NCBI GenBank assembly: GCA_021604505.1 | Contig: BQJC01000003.1 | Location: 1 to 64,000 of the forward strand | Direction: 5' to 3' | DNA from: Nitrospinaceae bacterium | GTDB taxonomy: Bacteria > Nitrospinota > Nitrospinia > Nitrospinales > VA-1 | Length of the DNA stretch: 64,000 nt | In this document: positions 1 to 8,506 of the stretch, one piece after another | Layout: each line of letters opens with the position of its first letter | Numbering within the stretch: the first letter of the stretch is position 1 | The notes under the pieces: generated by a model | What the model was told of the DNA's origin: nothing | Database searches by the model: none | Seen by the model: only the letters and a program-made list of their open reading frames with translations | Position numbers and translations under genes: made by a program

Positions 1-237
1 GAATCCGCGAACCCGACACTGATGCGTGTCGTTCGGAGAACAACAGTAGGTGAAAGACCGCTCATACTTGTACTGATCGCGGTACACTTCCTCCCAGCGC
101 CGATCCGGATACGAATCCAAGGGATTGCCAACCTTAACGACGGGCTTTAACTGCGCTCCAACCTTCTTGCTTGAAAGCGCCATAGCTGTCGCTACACCAG
201 CACTCACCTGCAAGAATTTCCTTCGGTTTAACCTCAT
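1..237 (-). CDS. NxrA-like molybdopterin oxidoreductase, N-terminal fragment (cut by window edge)
   Basis: An open frame of exactly 79 codons runs from an ATG at 237 to the window edge. A GGGAGG ribosome site lies about 9 bases before the ATG. The protein begins with a twin-arginine signal (NRRKFLQVSAG, residues 4-14). The mature part has a segment with Tyr-Pro-Asp and Trp-Glu-x-Val-Tyr-Arg-Asp-Gln (about 43-55), then Cys65, Cys66, His72 and Cys74. This order matches the start of type II DMSO-reductase catalytic subunits, and the wording is closest to NxrA, the subunit that oxidises nitrite to nitrate in the periplasm of Nitrospira and Nitrospina. Family knowledge: the Cys/His group binds the FS0 4Fe-4S cluster and the pterin domain follows. 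Most of the protein is outside the window, so NxrA versus a related nitrate, selenate or chlorate enzyme cannot be settled. Confidence 0.65.
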   Translation of the reverse strand, partial: MRLNRRKFLQVSAGVATAMALSSKKVGAQLKPVVKVGNPLDSYPDRRWEEVYRDQYKYERSFTYCCSPNDTHQCRVRGF

Positions 238-412
238 AAAAACTGCCCTCCCTTTCGGTTACAAACATTAATAACCAATGAATCATAAATTGAGCTGAAA
301 ATAGCATACTTCCTGTACGCTCAAAAACCACCCTCCCTCCTTTCAAAAATATTTAACGTTATCACCTAGACAACTTTCTCAACAAAAGCTGATAGCAACT
401 GACTCAACCGGT

Positions 413-1588
413 CTAGCCTACCCCGGCCCTCAACTCATAAACTTCTACACAACGATCACAAGCGCCATCTTTGCTTTCCCAATCCGGGAAATCAATCTGA
501 ATCGCTTCAATGACCATTTCATCACAAATACTCTCAGGATCATCCACCCAGTTGTAGGTGGGAAACTTGCAAAGCGGACAAGGCGAACCCTGAAGATGGA
601 TGTAATCCCTCTCTTCTTCCCCCATCTCGCTCGCATCGACATACTTACTCATCAATGTGTCCAGGTCGGTCGCCATGGACAAAAGCTCTTCATGGTTAAA
701 GGTCTCAGTGCGCCAAAGCCCTTCGAAGATACCTTTTCTCTGCTTATCGGGAATCTTGCGGTAGAAATTGTCGAACTCGCGAAATCTTGCCTGTTTGGAC
801 GAAACAGAAACCACGCCCATTCTTTCCAGTCTGGAATCAACATATACATTCCACAACAGGCGAAATCGTGCGGTGATCAGGTTTTTCACGGACGGGTTGC
901 CGGGAATAAAAGCATCTTCATAATCAAATTCAGGGTCCACCATGTCCTTGGCGTGCATGAACTCATGAATGAGAAAAGCATCCAGCTCCAGCGCTTCTTC
1001 AGGGTTACTGAACCGGCTGGCCAAAACCCGCATCTCGATGATCGGCTTGTTGGAACTCCGCGCTAATACGTTGGACCCTTCATCCACCTTATTAATCGCT
1101 CTTTTAACGACAACCGCCTGAATCCTTTCCTCAAAATCCCTGGCAAGATCATAAGCGACTTTTCCCTCATCTTCTTCCTGAACTGCAACGGCGGAAGGAG
1201 GTTCGCTCTCGGTATTTTCCTGTTGAACTTCTGAGGGGTTTTGCTGGGGTGTCTGGCCGGGTTCTTCGGAGGGGGGATCTTCCTGAACCGCCTGTGGGAT
1301 AGCCGGGGTTTGACTGATCGCTTTTCTCACGGTTCGCTGTCTCTTGGGTATCAAACCCACAGCCTCAAGCGATCGCAAAACGTGATCGCCCAACTTAATC
1401 TTTTCTATGAAGAAAATACGGTTAACCTTCTCGAAAGCTTCTTCGCGGTCATCTTCCGGTAACTCGTAGATGGGATCAGCCAGAGAATGATACTCATCAT
1501 AATCCGCACGATAACCTGAACGTTCATGATGGTTCAGGTACCTGAATACGGCCTCTTCCATGAGTTGCGGGCTATAAGTTACTTTCAT
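413..1588 (-). CDS. Predicted zinc metallopeptidase with C-terminal zinc ribbon
   Basis: A 391-residue protein without a signal peptide. HEFMH at residues 208-212 is a zincin HExxH site, followed by acidic residues (HAKD, DPEFDYED) that could give the third zinc ligand. Residues about 95-140 are a linker rich in Pro, Gln and Glu, which separates a charged N-terminal domain from the peptidase domain. The C-terminus has two cysteine pairs, CPLC from 337 and CDRC from 377, that should form a zinc ribbon. I do not recognise the exact family; the layout recalls cytosolic metallopeptidases. It is a single gene with its own promoter at 1668-1696. Peptidase activity is predicted from the motif only, and the substrate is unknown. 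Confidence 0.7.
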   Translation of the reverse strand: MKVTYSPQLMEEAVFRYLNHHERSGYRADYDEYHSLADPIYELPEDDREEAFEKVNRIFFIEKIKLGDHVLRSLEAVGLIPKRQRTVRKAISQTPAIPQAVQEDPPSEEPGQTPQQNPSEVQQENTESEPPSAVAVQEEDEGKVAYDLARDFEERIQAVVVKRAINKVDEGSNVLARSSNKPIIEMRVLASRFSNPEEALELDAFLIHEFMHAKDMVDPEFDYEDAFIPGNPSVKNLITARFRLLWNVYVDSRLERMGVVSVSSKQARFREFDNFYRKIPDKQRKGIFEGLWRTETFNHEELLSMATDLDTLMSKYVDASEMGEEERDYIHLQGSPCPLCKFPTYNWVDDPESICDEMVIEAIQIDFPDWESKDGACDRCVEVYELRAGVG

Positions 1589-1667
1589 CTACCCTATCCG
1601 CTAAATTTGCAGCGATTTCACTGGTTAACATGGATTTCCGGCGCATCTTCCTACTTAGATGCTTCAA

Positions 1668-1696
1668 GTTATATTTAATTTCCAGTCGCTTGTCAA
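1668..1696 (-). promoter_or_regulatory. Sigma-70 promoter of the metallopeptidase gene
   Basis: On the minus strand, TTGACA (1691-1696) and TATAAC (1668-1673) are separated by exactly 17 bases. Transcription would start near 1661 and leave a leader of about 70 bases before the ATG at 1588. Confidence 0.65.
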
Positions 1697-2026
1697 GAAA
1701 ATACACTATATTTTTTGGGGAAAATCTGGGGAAAACTTTTGAATTTTCCTATTGATCTAGGATTTTAGCCCTGATTCACCCTCCAACTCAAAATGATAGC
1801 CTTAAATAATTGAAATCAAAGAGAATATATAATACGCCAACCTTCAATCCTGCCCAATTGCCACCGATTTCGCGAGAATTTCAAAGAAAGATCTCACGGG
1901 TTGCACTTTCACCCACAGCGTAAGGACCAGGAATTTATCCGACAACTCACCCTCATTTTACCCTGACAAGAAATTCAGAAAAATCGGAACTCCAATAGCC
2001 TCATCCCACAAGGACCTGAACCTACC
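1697..2026. other. Intergenic, AT-rich, no gene seen
   Basis: Beyond the metallopeptidase promoter, this stretch up to the end of the TPR gene holds A/T-rich sequence with stops in all frames. I see no RNA gene, strong hairpin or repeat in it. Confidence 0.5.
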
Positions 2027-4636
2027 TTATTTCTTGTCAACGGCATCTTTCAACTTGTCGATCTCCTGGATCGCATTCATCAGGTGTTCCGGTTCACCCA
2101 GCTCTTTTGCGACCTCGCGGGCTTTTTCAAGATATTTTTCTGCAGGATCTTTCCGGCTGACGATGGTTTCCATTCGCGCCAGCGTCAAGTAAAGCTGAAC
2201 CAGATTCACCAGACTTTTTGCGGAGGAGAAATTTTCGCTGGCTTTATCGAAGTAATCTTCAGCTTCCTCAAAATACCCTTCCTTAAATTTCAAATTTCCA
2301 AGATAGGTCAAATCCTGCGCCATCCCTATCTTGTCGCCAATCTCTTCGGTCAATTCCAATGCCTTCAGATATTGCTTTTCGGCTTCCTCCCTTTCCCCGT
2401 TGCTAAAACTAAGGTTCCCCAGGTTGCGGTAATCCGCCGCCAATTCCTTTTTATCGCCCTTCTTTTTTGAAATGTCGAAAGATTCCTGAAATTTCGCCTG
2501 AGCCCTTTCCTTATAACCCCGGCCCATAAAAAAGTTTCCCAGGGCTCTCAGGTCAAAGCAGATTTCCTCTGGATCTTTCAGGGCTCTGGATTGACCCAGG
2601 GCCTTTTCCAGGAATTTCTCCTGTTTCTGCCGGTCTTTGATCTCATTGTAAATATTAGCGAGATTCCTCGAATCATAGCAGGCGGTCCGCGGGTCCTTGA
2701 GTTCCTCAGCAATTTCGAAGGCCTTAGAGGCGTATTTTTCCGCCTGCGTCCAATTCTCCCTCTGTACGTATAAAGTGCAAAGGTTCCTGTTATCTTCGCC
2801 CATCTCCTGTTTATTGCTGTTTTTAGTATTGATTTCCAGAGCTTTTAAATAATTCTGCTCCGCTCCCGCCCAGTCCGTTTTCTGCAAACACATATCGCCC
2901 AGATTTCGATAATCGCTGACCACGCCTGCAAGATTCCCCAGCTTTTGATTCAGCTGGACGGATTTTCGCAGGGTCTTCTCTGCCGGCTCGACCTTACCCA
3001 GTTTCATCTGGGCTTTGGCGCGATCCCGGTATAATTCGGAGAGGCTCCGATGGTCCTGCAAATCTTCTTTTATTTTTATGGCTTTAGAATAACTTTCCTC
3101 AGCTGATTTGGAATCGTCATTTTCAAATTGGATATTGCCCAGGTTCGCCAGTGTCTCGCCGGCTCCCGCTTCATCCTTTATATTTTCCTGAAGCGCAACC
3201 ACCTGCTTGAATATTTCAATGGAAGGCTCAAGTTCCTGAGACAAGAAATGAACATTCCCCAACTCACTCATGAGGGCGATTTTCAACTTGTCGTCTTTTT
3301 CAGTTTCAGGTTTTTTAAGTTCTTCCTGCAATTCCTTCTTGCGGCGGCTCAAGTATTCGGGTTGGCTCATGATGTACACGAGCTTTTCCTGAACCTGCTG
3401 GACGCTTTTGGCGTCCTTCATCGCATCGAACAGGGAGCTGGCGTGGCTCAGACAGCCTTCAGCTTTTTCCAGATCGCCGATTTTAATATAAATATCCCCT
3501 AGTATTTCGCACTCCTGAGCGATTCCAGGGCGGTTTTCAAGTTTTTCCATAAGCTCAAGGGACTTACTATGATTCATCCCCGCCGCATCCCAGTCCTCTT
3601 GCAACGCTTTAACGTTTCCCAGGTTGGAATAGCTCCGGGCTTCTCCCAATACATCATCCAGATCTTCCATGATTTTTAGAGATTGGTTGTAGTAATCCCA
3701 GGCTTGGTCCAGGTTTTTCTTGTGCATGCAAATATTGCCCAGACTGCCGAGCAGATAAGACTGGCGCCTTTTATCCTGCCCCTCCTCCACCAGAGTGAGG
3801 GCTTTTTTATAGTTTTCTTCGGCCAAATCGAAATTTTTTGGGTCGCCGGACAATCCGATTTGCAGGTAGGTGGTGGCCAGGTTTCCATAACAGACCCCGG
3901 CGGAATGCTTGTCTCCAAGATCCTCAAAAATCGCGATGGAATGTTGAATGGTTTCTGCCACCTTATCCATTCGAGCGCTTTTGTAATAGATCTCTTCCAA
4001 ATCCTGATACTTTTTAAGCAATTCCCGTTTTTCGCCTGTTTTGGCGATTTTTTTTATTTCAGTCAACAAACCCTCTTCCTTATTTTTGAGGTAACCGGGA
4101 TGTTTCTCAATGGAATCGGCTTTTTCCTGCAACTGCCGAATTTTCTCCTGGTCTTTTGCGCTGTCCAGACAGTCCCGGGCCTTGGTGAAGTAATCCCTGG
4201 CCGTATCAAACGCTTCCCGCTTTAGATGAACGTTGCCCAGATACTCATAGTAAAGGCCCTGACCATGAGAGTCGTCTTGCTTCACCATCAACTCTAAAGC
4301 TTTCTTATAATTTTCTTCCGCCTTCTCCAGGCTTCCCAGATAAAGATAAACGCTCCCCAGGTTTCCCAACGAACTCTCGATACCTTTGACATCCTCCGCT
4401 TTTTCCATCAACGCCAGGGATTTGGAATAATAATCTTCCGCCATGTCGAGACGCCGGTTTTGAAAACAGATATTGCCCAGATTTCCCAGCACATAGGCCT
4501 GCCCGACCTCATCCCCCGACTTCCCCATCAGATTGAGGGCTTTCAGAAAATTAGATTCCGCCTCTTGAAGGTTGTTGTTTTCCAGGCTGGCAAAAGCCAG
4601 TTGTTCAAATTTTTTGCCGTCATCCATCGGGTTCAT
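2027..4636 (-). CDS. Large TPR protein (kinesin-light-chain-type repeats)
   Basis: An 869-residue protein made almost wholly of tetratricopeptide repeats of about 40 residues, with recurring cores such as LGNLGNI and AEENYKKALEL. Charged helical spacers at about 175-215 and 405-440 split the repeats into three solenoid blocks, and each block ends in a similar Gln/Lys-rich helix. There is no signal peptide or membrane segment, so it should be cytoplasmic. TPR solenoids bind other proteins; nothing here shows the partner and no enzymatic domain is attached. The ATG at 4636 is the first Met of the frame. The gene stands alone between two spacers of more than 300 bases. Confidence 0.85.
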   Translation of the reverse strand: MNPMDDGKKFEQLAFASLENNNLQEAESNFLKALNLMGKSGDEVGQAYVLGNLGNICFQNRRLDMAEDYYSKSLALMEKAEDVKGIESSLGNLGSVYLYLGSLEKAEENYKKALELMVKQDDSHGQGLYYEYLGNVHLKREAFDTARDYFTKARDCLDSAKDQEKIRQLQEKADSIEKHPGYLKNKEEGLLTEIKKIAKTGEKRELLKKYQDLEEIYYKSARMDKVAETIQHSIAIFEDLGDKHSAGVCYGNLATTYLQIGLSGDPKNFDLAEENYKKALTLVEEGQDKRRQSYLLGSLGNICMHKKNLDQAWDYYNQSLKIMEDLDDVLGEARSYSNLGNVKALQEDWDAAGMNHSKSLELMEKLENRPGIAQECEILGDIYIKIGDLEKAEGCLSHASSLFDAMKDAKSVQQVQEKLVYIMSQPEYLSRRKKELQEELKKPETEKDDKLKIALMSELGNVHFLSQELEPSIEIFKQVVALQENIKDEAGAGETLANLGNIQFENDDSKSAEESYSKAIKIKEDLQDHRSLSELYRDRAKAQMKLGKVEPAEKTLRKSVQLNQKLGNLAGVVSDYRNLGDMCLQKTDWAGAEQNYLKALEINTKNSNKQEMGEDNRNLCTLYVQRENWTQAEKYASKAFEIAEELKDPRTACYDSRNLANIYNEIKDRQKQEKFLEKALGQSRALKDPEEICFDLRALGNFFMGRGYKERAQAKFQESFDISKKKGDKKELAADYRNLGNLSFSNGEREEAEKQYLKALELTEEIGDKIGMAQDLTYLGNLKFKEGYFEEAEDYFDKASENFSSAKSLVNLVQLYLTLARMETIVSRKDPAEKYLEKAREVAKELGEPEHLMNAIQEIDKLKDAVDKK

Positions 4637-4950
4637 TATCCTTTAAAGTTTTTATGGAACAATTCGCTCCCAACCTCCCCACGAGAACGGGGCGTGTCGA
4701 AACGCACGCGGGCCTAACAAAACAATATTTTAATTCTTGTTTGATGTTTCAGGATTATATTGGCAATGTCGGCAGGATGTCAACACGCGGTTATTCTTTG
4801 GCAAATCCGGTTTCCTGCGATAACTTTGATCCTAAGGGCAAGGGATATCAGGCTTCACCGGGAGACAGATCCCGTCATCACAAACGATTGCTTGCTGATC
4901 GATGTTCACAATGTTTCAACCCTTTGATTTTTGGAGGATCCTTGCTCAAG
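4637..4950. other. Intergenic region upstream of the TPR gene
   Basis: About 314 bases between two minus-strand genes, presumably holding the TPR promoter. It contains G/C-rich inverted sequence near 4680-4715. A 108-codon plus-strand frame crosses it but runs into the next gene's antisense, has no ribosome site and an unusual composition, so I do not call it. Confidence 0.4.
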
Positions 4951-5265
4951 CTATCTCACCGTTTCAATGCCGACGGCTAAATCTTCATCTTCATCGGGCC
5001 CCTTGATATTTCCGTCCAAGCCCTTTATCCTGCGGGTCATCCTGAGGCTCCCCATGAGATGCTCGTTGCATTTGATACAAATCCATCCTTCCCCTGAAAA
5101 GATCCAGCATTCATATTCCACCCATTCCTGCGCCTCCTCTTCGCTGTCGCAATACTCCCCATTTTGCAGACAGTCTTTGGCAACTTTGGTTTGACACTCG
5201 ACTGAATATTGGTTATTTTTCCTAAGGATGAATGTGGGTTCTTCCTGTCTATTTTCCTCATTCAT
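4951..5265 (-). CDS. Small cysteine-rich acidic protein of unknown function
   Basis: A 104-residue protein. I chose the ATG at 5265 because GAGG lies 7 bases before it; an in-frame ATG at 5280 overlaps that ribosome site. The middle part holds seven cysteines, ending in an Ile-Cys-Ile-Lys-Cys-Asn-Glu-His group, so a small zinc-binding fold is likely. The N-terminus and C-terminus are acidic. No family is recognised. The gene is followed by a long spacer and is preceded by the broken radical SAM fragment at 5317-5540. Confidence 0.6.
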   Translation of the reverse strand: MNEENRQEEPTFILRKNNQYSVECQTKVAKDCLQNGEYCDSEEEAQEWVEYECWIFSGEGWICIKCNEHLMGSLRMTRRIKGLDGNIKGPDEDEDLAVGIETVR

Positions 5266-5316
5266 ATCCCTTCCTCTCAAATGGAAATCAACGAAGCTGT
5301 CTAAAGTGGCATTATA

Positions 5317-5540
5317 CTAAAGGTGGTATTTGTTAGGTAGAGGCAGAGTGAAATATTTACCCCGTTCGTGGAAAACAAACTGTTTATCCCCAAATGGGCG
5401 CAAATCTGCTCCAAGGTCCTCGGTTTTAATTGCAAATGGAATCCGGCCAACCTTCCACTAGGCCGCGAAATGGCCAGGCTTTCCCTATATTTGAAAATTT
5501 CCAGTGAATGTTTCAGCTCACGCATTCTAAATGGCAAAGC
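5317..5540 (-). pseudogene. Broken copy of the 3' end of the radical SAM gene at 6408-8255
   Basis: Read on the minus strand, 5388 to 5317 encodes DKQFVFHERGKY followed by FTLPLPNKYHL and a TAG stop. The intact enzyme ends with DKEFIFHERGKY, LTLPLPHNSHL and a stop. Just upstream, in another frame, comes KPRTLEQICAH, matching KPMALEKICAH of the enzyme. Between the two blocks about 20 codons are missing and the frame shifts. Sequence up to about 5540 is only vaguely similar. There is no start codon or ribosome site that would express the fragment. It is the decayed tail of a second copy of the gene, now separated from the intact copy by the lipoprotein gene at 5684-6322. Confidence 0.75.
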
Positions 5541-5683
5541 ACCCGGACTTTATAAATAGAGAAGGGCAAACCCGTTTTAAGCCGCAATTTTAATTTTAAT
5601 GTAATCTTTTTATCTGACCAGGGAATAAAGTTTCGAACAGGAAATCTAAATCAGGAAATAAGACCCCTTATGAGGAAAATTTT

Positions 5684-6322
5684 ATGCTCAAACTAAATTT
5701 CAATATCAAACTTTTTATAGTTTCCCTTCTAACTGTCTTGGGACTCAGCGCTTGCGCAACCCATGGCCCCGCTCACACCGGATTTTTAAGCGATTACTCA
5801 AAATTGCAGAAAAATCCGGATACTGAAGGATCGAGGATTTACTTCAATCCCGATAAATCTTTGAAAAATTATTCCCGGTTCATAATAAACCCGGTTCAAG
5901 TGAGGTTATCCTCTAAGGGGAAAATGTGGAATGTTAAAAAAGACCAATTGCACGCTATCTCCCAGTATGTTCATGACCAATTTGTCTCTGAATTGACTAA
6001 AAGCAATTACAATATCGTCAATACGCCAGGTCCCGAAACCTTAATTCTGCGGGTTGCCATTACGGAAGTCGCTCCAACCCGAATGATAAATCGGCATAGC
6101 AGTATGATGGTCGGCGGTATCAGCTTAGGCGGTGCTTCAGGGGAGGCGGAATTGATCGATGCGCTTACAGGAGACGTGGTGGTGGCCGCAGTAGAGTCTC
6201 AGAAGGGTGAAAAGGGGTTTAACGGGTTGACGAAATACGGAAATGCTAAAAATGTAATGGACCGATGGGTCAAAAGACTCATCATCCGGATGGATCAAGA
6301 ACATGGCAAAACCCGGAATTAG
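5684..6322 (+). CDS. Outer-membrane lipoprotein, DUF3313-like
   Basis: A 212-residue protein with a signal peptide ending in a lipobox (LSAC, Cys24), so it should be lipid-anchored and exported. GAGG lies 8 bases before the ATG. The body resembles DUF3313 lipoproteins: an early YSKL segment, a YFNPDKSLKNYSRFIINPVQV stretch that continues into a predicted strand, then a conserved VAITEVAPTR block and a glycine-rich hinge followed by ALTGDVV. The family's function is unknown. It lies, in the opposite direction, between the radical SAM gene and that gene's broken 3' copy. Confidence 0.8.
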   Translation: MLKLNFNIKLFIVSLLTVLGLSACATHGPAHTGFLSDYSKLQKNPDTEGSRIYFNPDKSLKNYSRFIINPVQVRLSSKGKMWNVKKDQLHAISQYVHDQFVSELTKSNYNIVNTPGPETLILRVAITEVAPTRMINRHSSMMVGGISLGGASGEAELIDALTGDVVVAAVESQKGEKGFNGLTKYGNAKNVMDRWVKRLIIRMDQEHGKTRN

Positions 6323-6407
6323 ACGATAAATGATGGACTTGAACGGCCTGGCTCCCTTTCAATAAATCAGAATTGAATGGAATAGCACCGCGAACCCTGC
6401 ATCACAA

Positions 6408-8255
6408 CTAAAGGTGAGAATTGTGTGGGAGTGGCAGGGTCAGGTACTTGCCACGTTCATGGAAAATGAATTCTTTGTCCTGTAAATCCTGAAGCGCTTC
6501 GTGTACAGCATCCGCCTCCACTTTGTTCGGCGCGGATTTTTCCTCCACATGAGCGCAAATCTTCTCCAGGGCCATCGGCTTTTCATTGCAGTAGGCAAGT
6601 ATCCAGGCCGGAAGCCCTTCAAAACGGGTTTTTGTGGGTTCGTTCACCGACCGGCCATCGTACACGGTCACAAAATCCAGGGATTTGGTGAAAAACAGAA
6701 AGGGAACCTGCTCCGATTCGTGGCGGCGTCTCCATTCCGAGACGGTTTCCTTTAACTTCAGGCTGAATTGCGGGCTGACCTGGTTTTCCGATTCGAACTC
6801 GAAGTCGTAGGCGATTTTCATCAAATCCAACTGTTTTCCGTCATAAACATAAGGGTAAGCCTCGCCGGGGCCTTTGATGGTGACGCCGTAGTCACCGGGC
6901 CGGGTGAAATACGGACTGAACCGTTCCAGCCAGAGATCCCCAACGCCAATGGGGGGCTGAAGGTGAGTCAACGATTGCAGAATATCGATTTGCTTTTGGT
7001 AATCTTCGTCGATCTCGCCGGGAAACCCGGTCAGAATGTTCCAGGTCACATCGATTCCGTAATACAGCGCCCACTTCAGGAAAAAAATGTTCTGCATGGG
7101 GCGCACGCCCTTATCCATGTCGTTCAACTGGTTCGTGCTGAAGCTCTCGATTCCCGGTTGAATCACGTTGACGCCGCCTAAGGCGAGGGTTTTGATCTGC
7201 TGTTTGTTCAGGTTGCTTTTCACCTCGATAAAAAACTGCAGGTCGTAATTTTCCTTCGCGAATTCCTGGAAAACCCCGTCGATGTAACTCAGCTCGAGGA
7301 TATTGTCCACCAACCGGAAGCGGAAGGTGTCATAGCGTTTGGAGAGTTCCGAGATATCCGAATGGACTTGTTCGATGCTCCTCGCCCTGAACTTCATCGT
7401 GGACGCGTTCAGCCCGCAAAAGGTGCAGTGATGCTTCTCGCCCCACCAGCAGCCACGGGCGGTCTCATAAAGAACGATGGGGTTTTCCAACAGCTGGGAG
7501 CCAGGATCGATGGCTTTCAATTGCTGAAAATAATCGTCATAATCCGGCGGACCGTATTCCTCAAAGCTTTGGAACATTTCCGAGCTTTCGCGGTGCAGGA
7601 TTTCCCCGTCCTTGCGGTAGACGACTCCGCCGGGAATCTCACCGCCATTTTGCAGGGCTTGCATCAGTTGCGGCAGAATGGGCTCCGCTTCGCCCTGCAC
7701 CACGTAATCGATCCAGTCAAAGGCACGAAAATATTCCAGCCCCATTTCGGAATCGAAATTCGAACCGCCGAACAGAATTTTAATGTCAGGATATTTTTCC
7801 TTGATGCCTTTAGCCAGGGTCACGCTGGCCAGGTTCTGATTGAAGGTGGACGTGAAACCCACAGCCGAAAACTGACCCCAGTCCACCGACTCCACCGCCC
7901 ATTGAAGAAACTCCGGAACCATTTTCTCCTTCACATCCAGCAAATATTGCACCGGGCGGTCGATGGATTGGCAGACATCATTTACGTGGTTATCAAAGTG
8001 ACGGGTGTATTCGCGGTTGCCCTCGGCATCTCCGAACAGAGGGTGAGAAAACAGCCATTCGCCGATCAGGAACCGCTTTTCGCAAAGTTCGTTATAAACC
8101 GGCATTCCCAACTGATGAGCGAATTGCAGGTTGAAGTAAAAACTCGTCACCTCGTGCCCGTGACTCTTGAGCAGGGTGGAGAGCGTCCCCAGTTGAATCG
8201 AGGGATAAATATGAAAGCCAAACGGCATATTTACTAACGCGGTTCGAAACGGCAT
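6408..8255 (-). CDS. B12-binding radical SAM enzyme, RiPP maturation type
   Basis: A 615-residue protein. Residues 1 to about 200 form a cobalamin-binding domain (MPFGFHIYPSIQLGTLS start; later ILFGGSNFD). The radical SAM core has ARGCWWGEKHHCTFCGLN with Cys269, Cys277 and Cys280. This wide C-x7-C-x2-C spacing and the GCWWG wording are the signature of the family known as RiPP maturation radical SAM protein 1, in which members modify ribosomal peptides, probably by methylation at carbon. The C-terminal 100 residues look like a winged-helix module. Normally a precursor peptide gene sits nearby; I found none within 2 kb. The second radical SAM gene at 18536-20356 belongs to a different branch. 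The substrate is therefore unknown. Confidence 0.85.
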   Translation of the reverse strand: MPFRTALVNMPFGFHIYPSIQLGTLSTLLKSHGHEVTSFYFNLQFAHQLGMPVYNELCEKRFLIGEWLFSHPLFGDAEGNREYTRHFDNHVNDVCQSIDRPVQYLLDVKEKMVPEFLQWAVESVDWGQFSAVGFTSTFNQNLASVTLAKGIKEKYPDIKILFGGSNFDSEMGLEYFRAFDWIDYVVQGEAEPILPQLMQALQNGGEIPGGVVYRKDGEILHRESSEMFQSFEEYGPPDYDDYFQQLKAIDPGSQLLENPIVLYETARGCWWGEKHHCTFCGLNASTMKFRARSIEQVHSDISELSKRYDTFRFRLVDNILELSYIDGVFQEFAKENYDLQFFIEVKSNLNKQQIKTLALGGVNVIQPGIESFSTNQLNDMDKGVRPMQNIFFLKWALYYGIDVTWNILTGFPGEIDEDYQKQIDILQSLTHLQPPIGVGDLWLERFSPYFTRPGDYGVTIKGPGEAYPYVYDGKQLDLMKIAYDFEFESENQVSPQFSLKLKETVSEWRRRHESEQVPFLFFTKSLDFVTVYDGRSVNEPTKTRFEGLPAWILAYCNEKPMALEKICAHVEEKSAPNKVEADAVHEALQDLQDKEFIFHERGKYLTLPLPHNSHL

Positions 8256-8448
8256 GTTTGAATTTTAGCAATTCACTCCAAACAAATCACAATAAAATTG
8301 GGTTTTTAGATTTAATTTAGGTATTTGTCCGATTTTAAACTTGGAAAGGAACTATCCCCACCCTGAACAATTAAGTTTAGCTAAATGGTCTACAATGCCA
8401 TTTGACATTGTGGTATTACCTAATATTACCGAGATTTAAAGCCTGCAA

Positions 8449-8478
8449 TTGACTAGATCGTGCAACCGCGTTTTATAA
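8449..8478 (+). promoter_or_regulatory. Possible sigma-70 promoter of the nuclease/helicase gene
   Basis: TTGACT (8449-8454) and TTATAA (8473-8478) are separated by 18 bases, about 28 bases before the ATG at 8507. The match is moderate. The 250-base region is shared with the divergent radical SAM gene and is A/T-rich. Confidence 0.4.
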
Positions 8479-8506
8479 AGGGCTAAGACATTAGAAAGCG
8501 TGCAAA

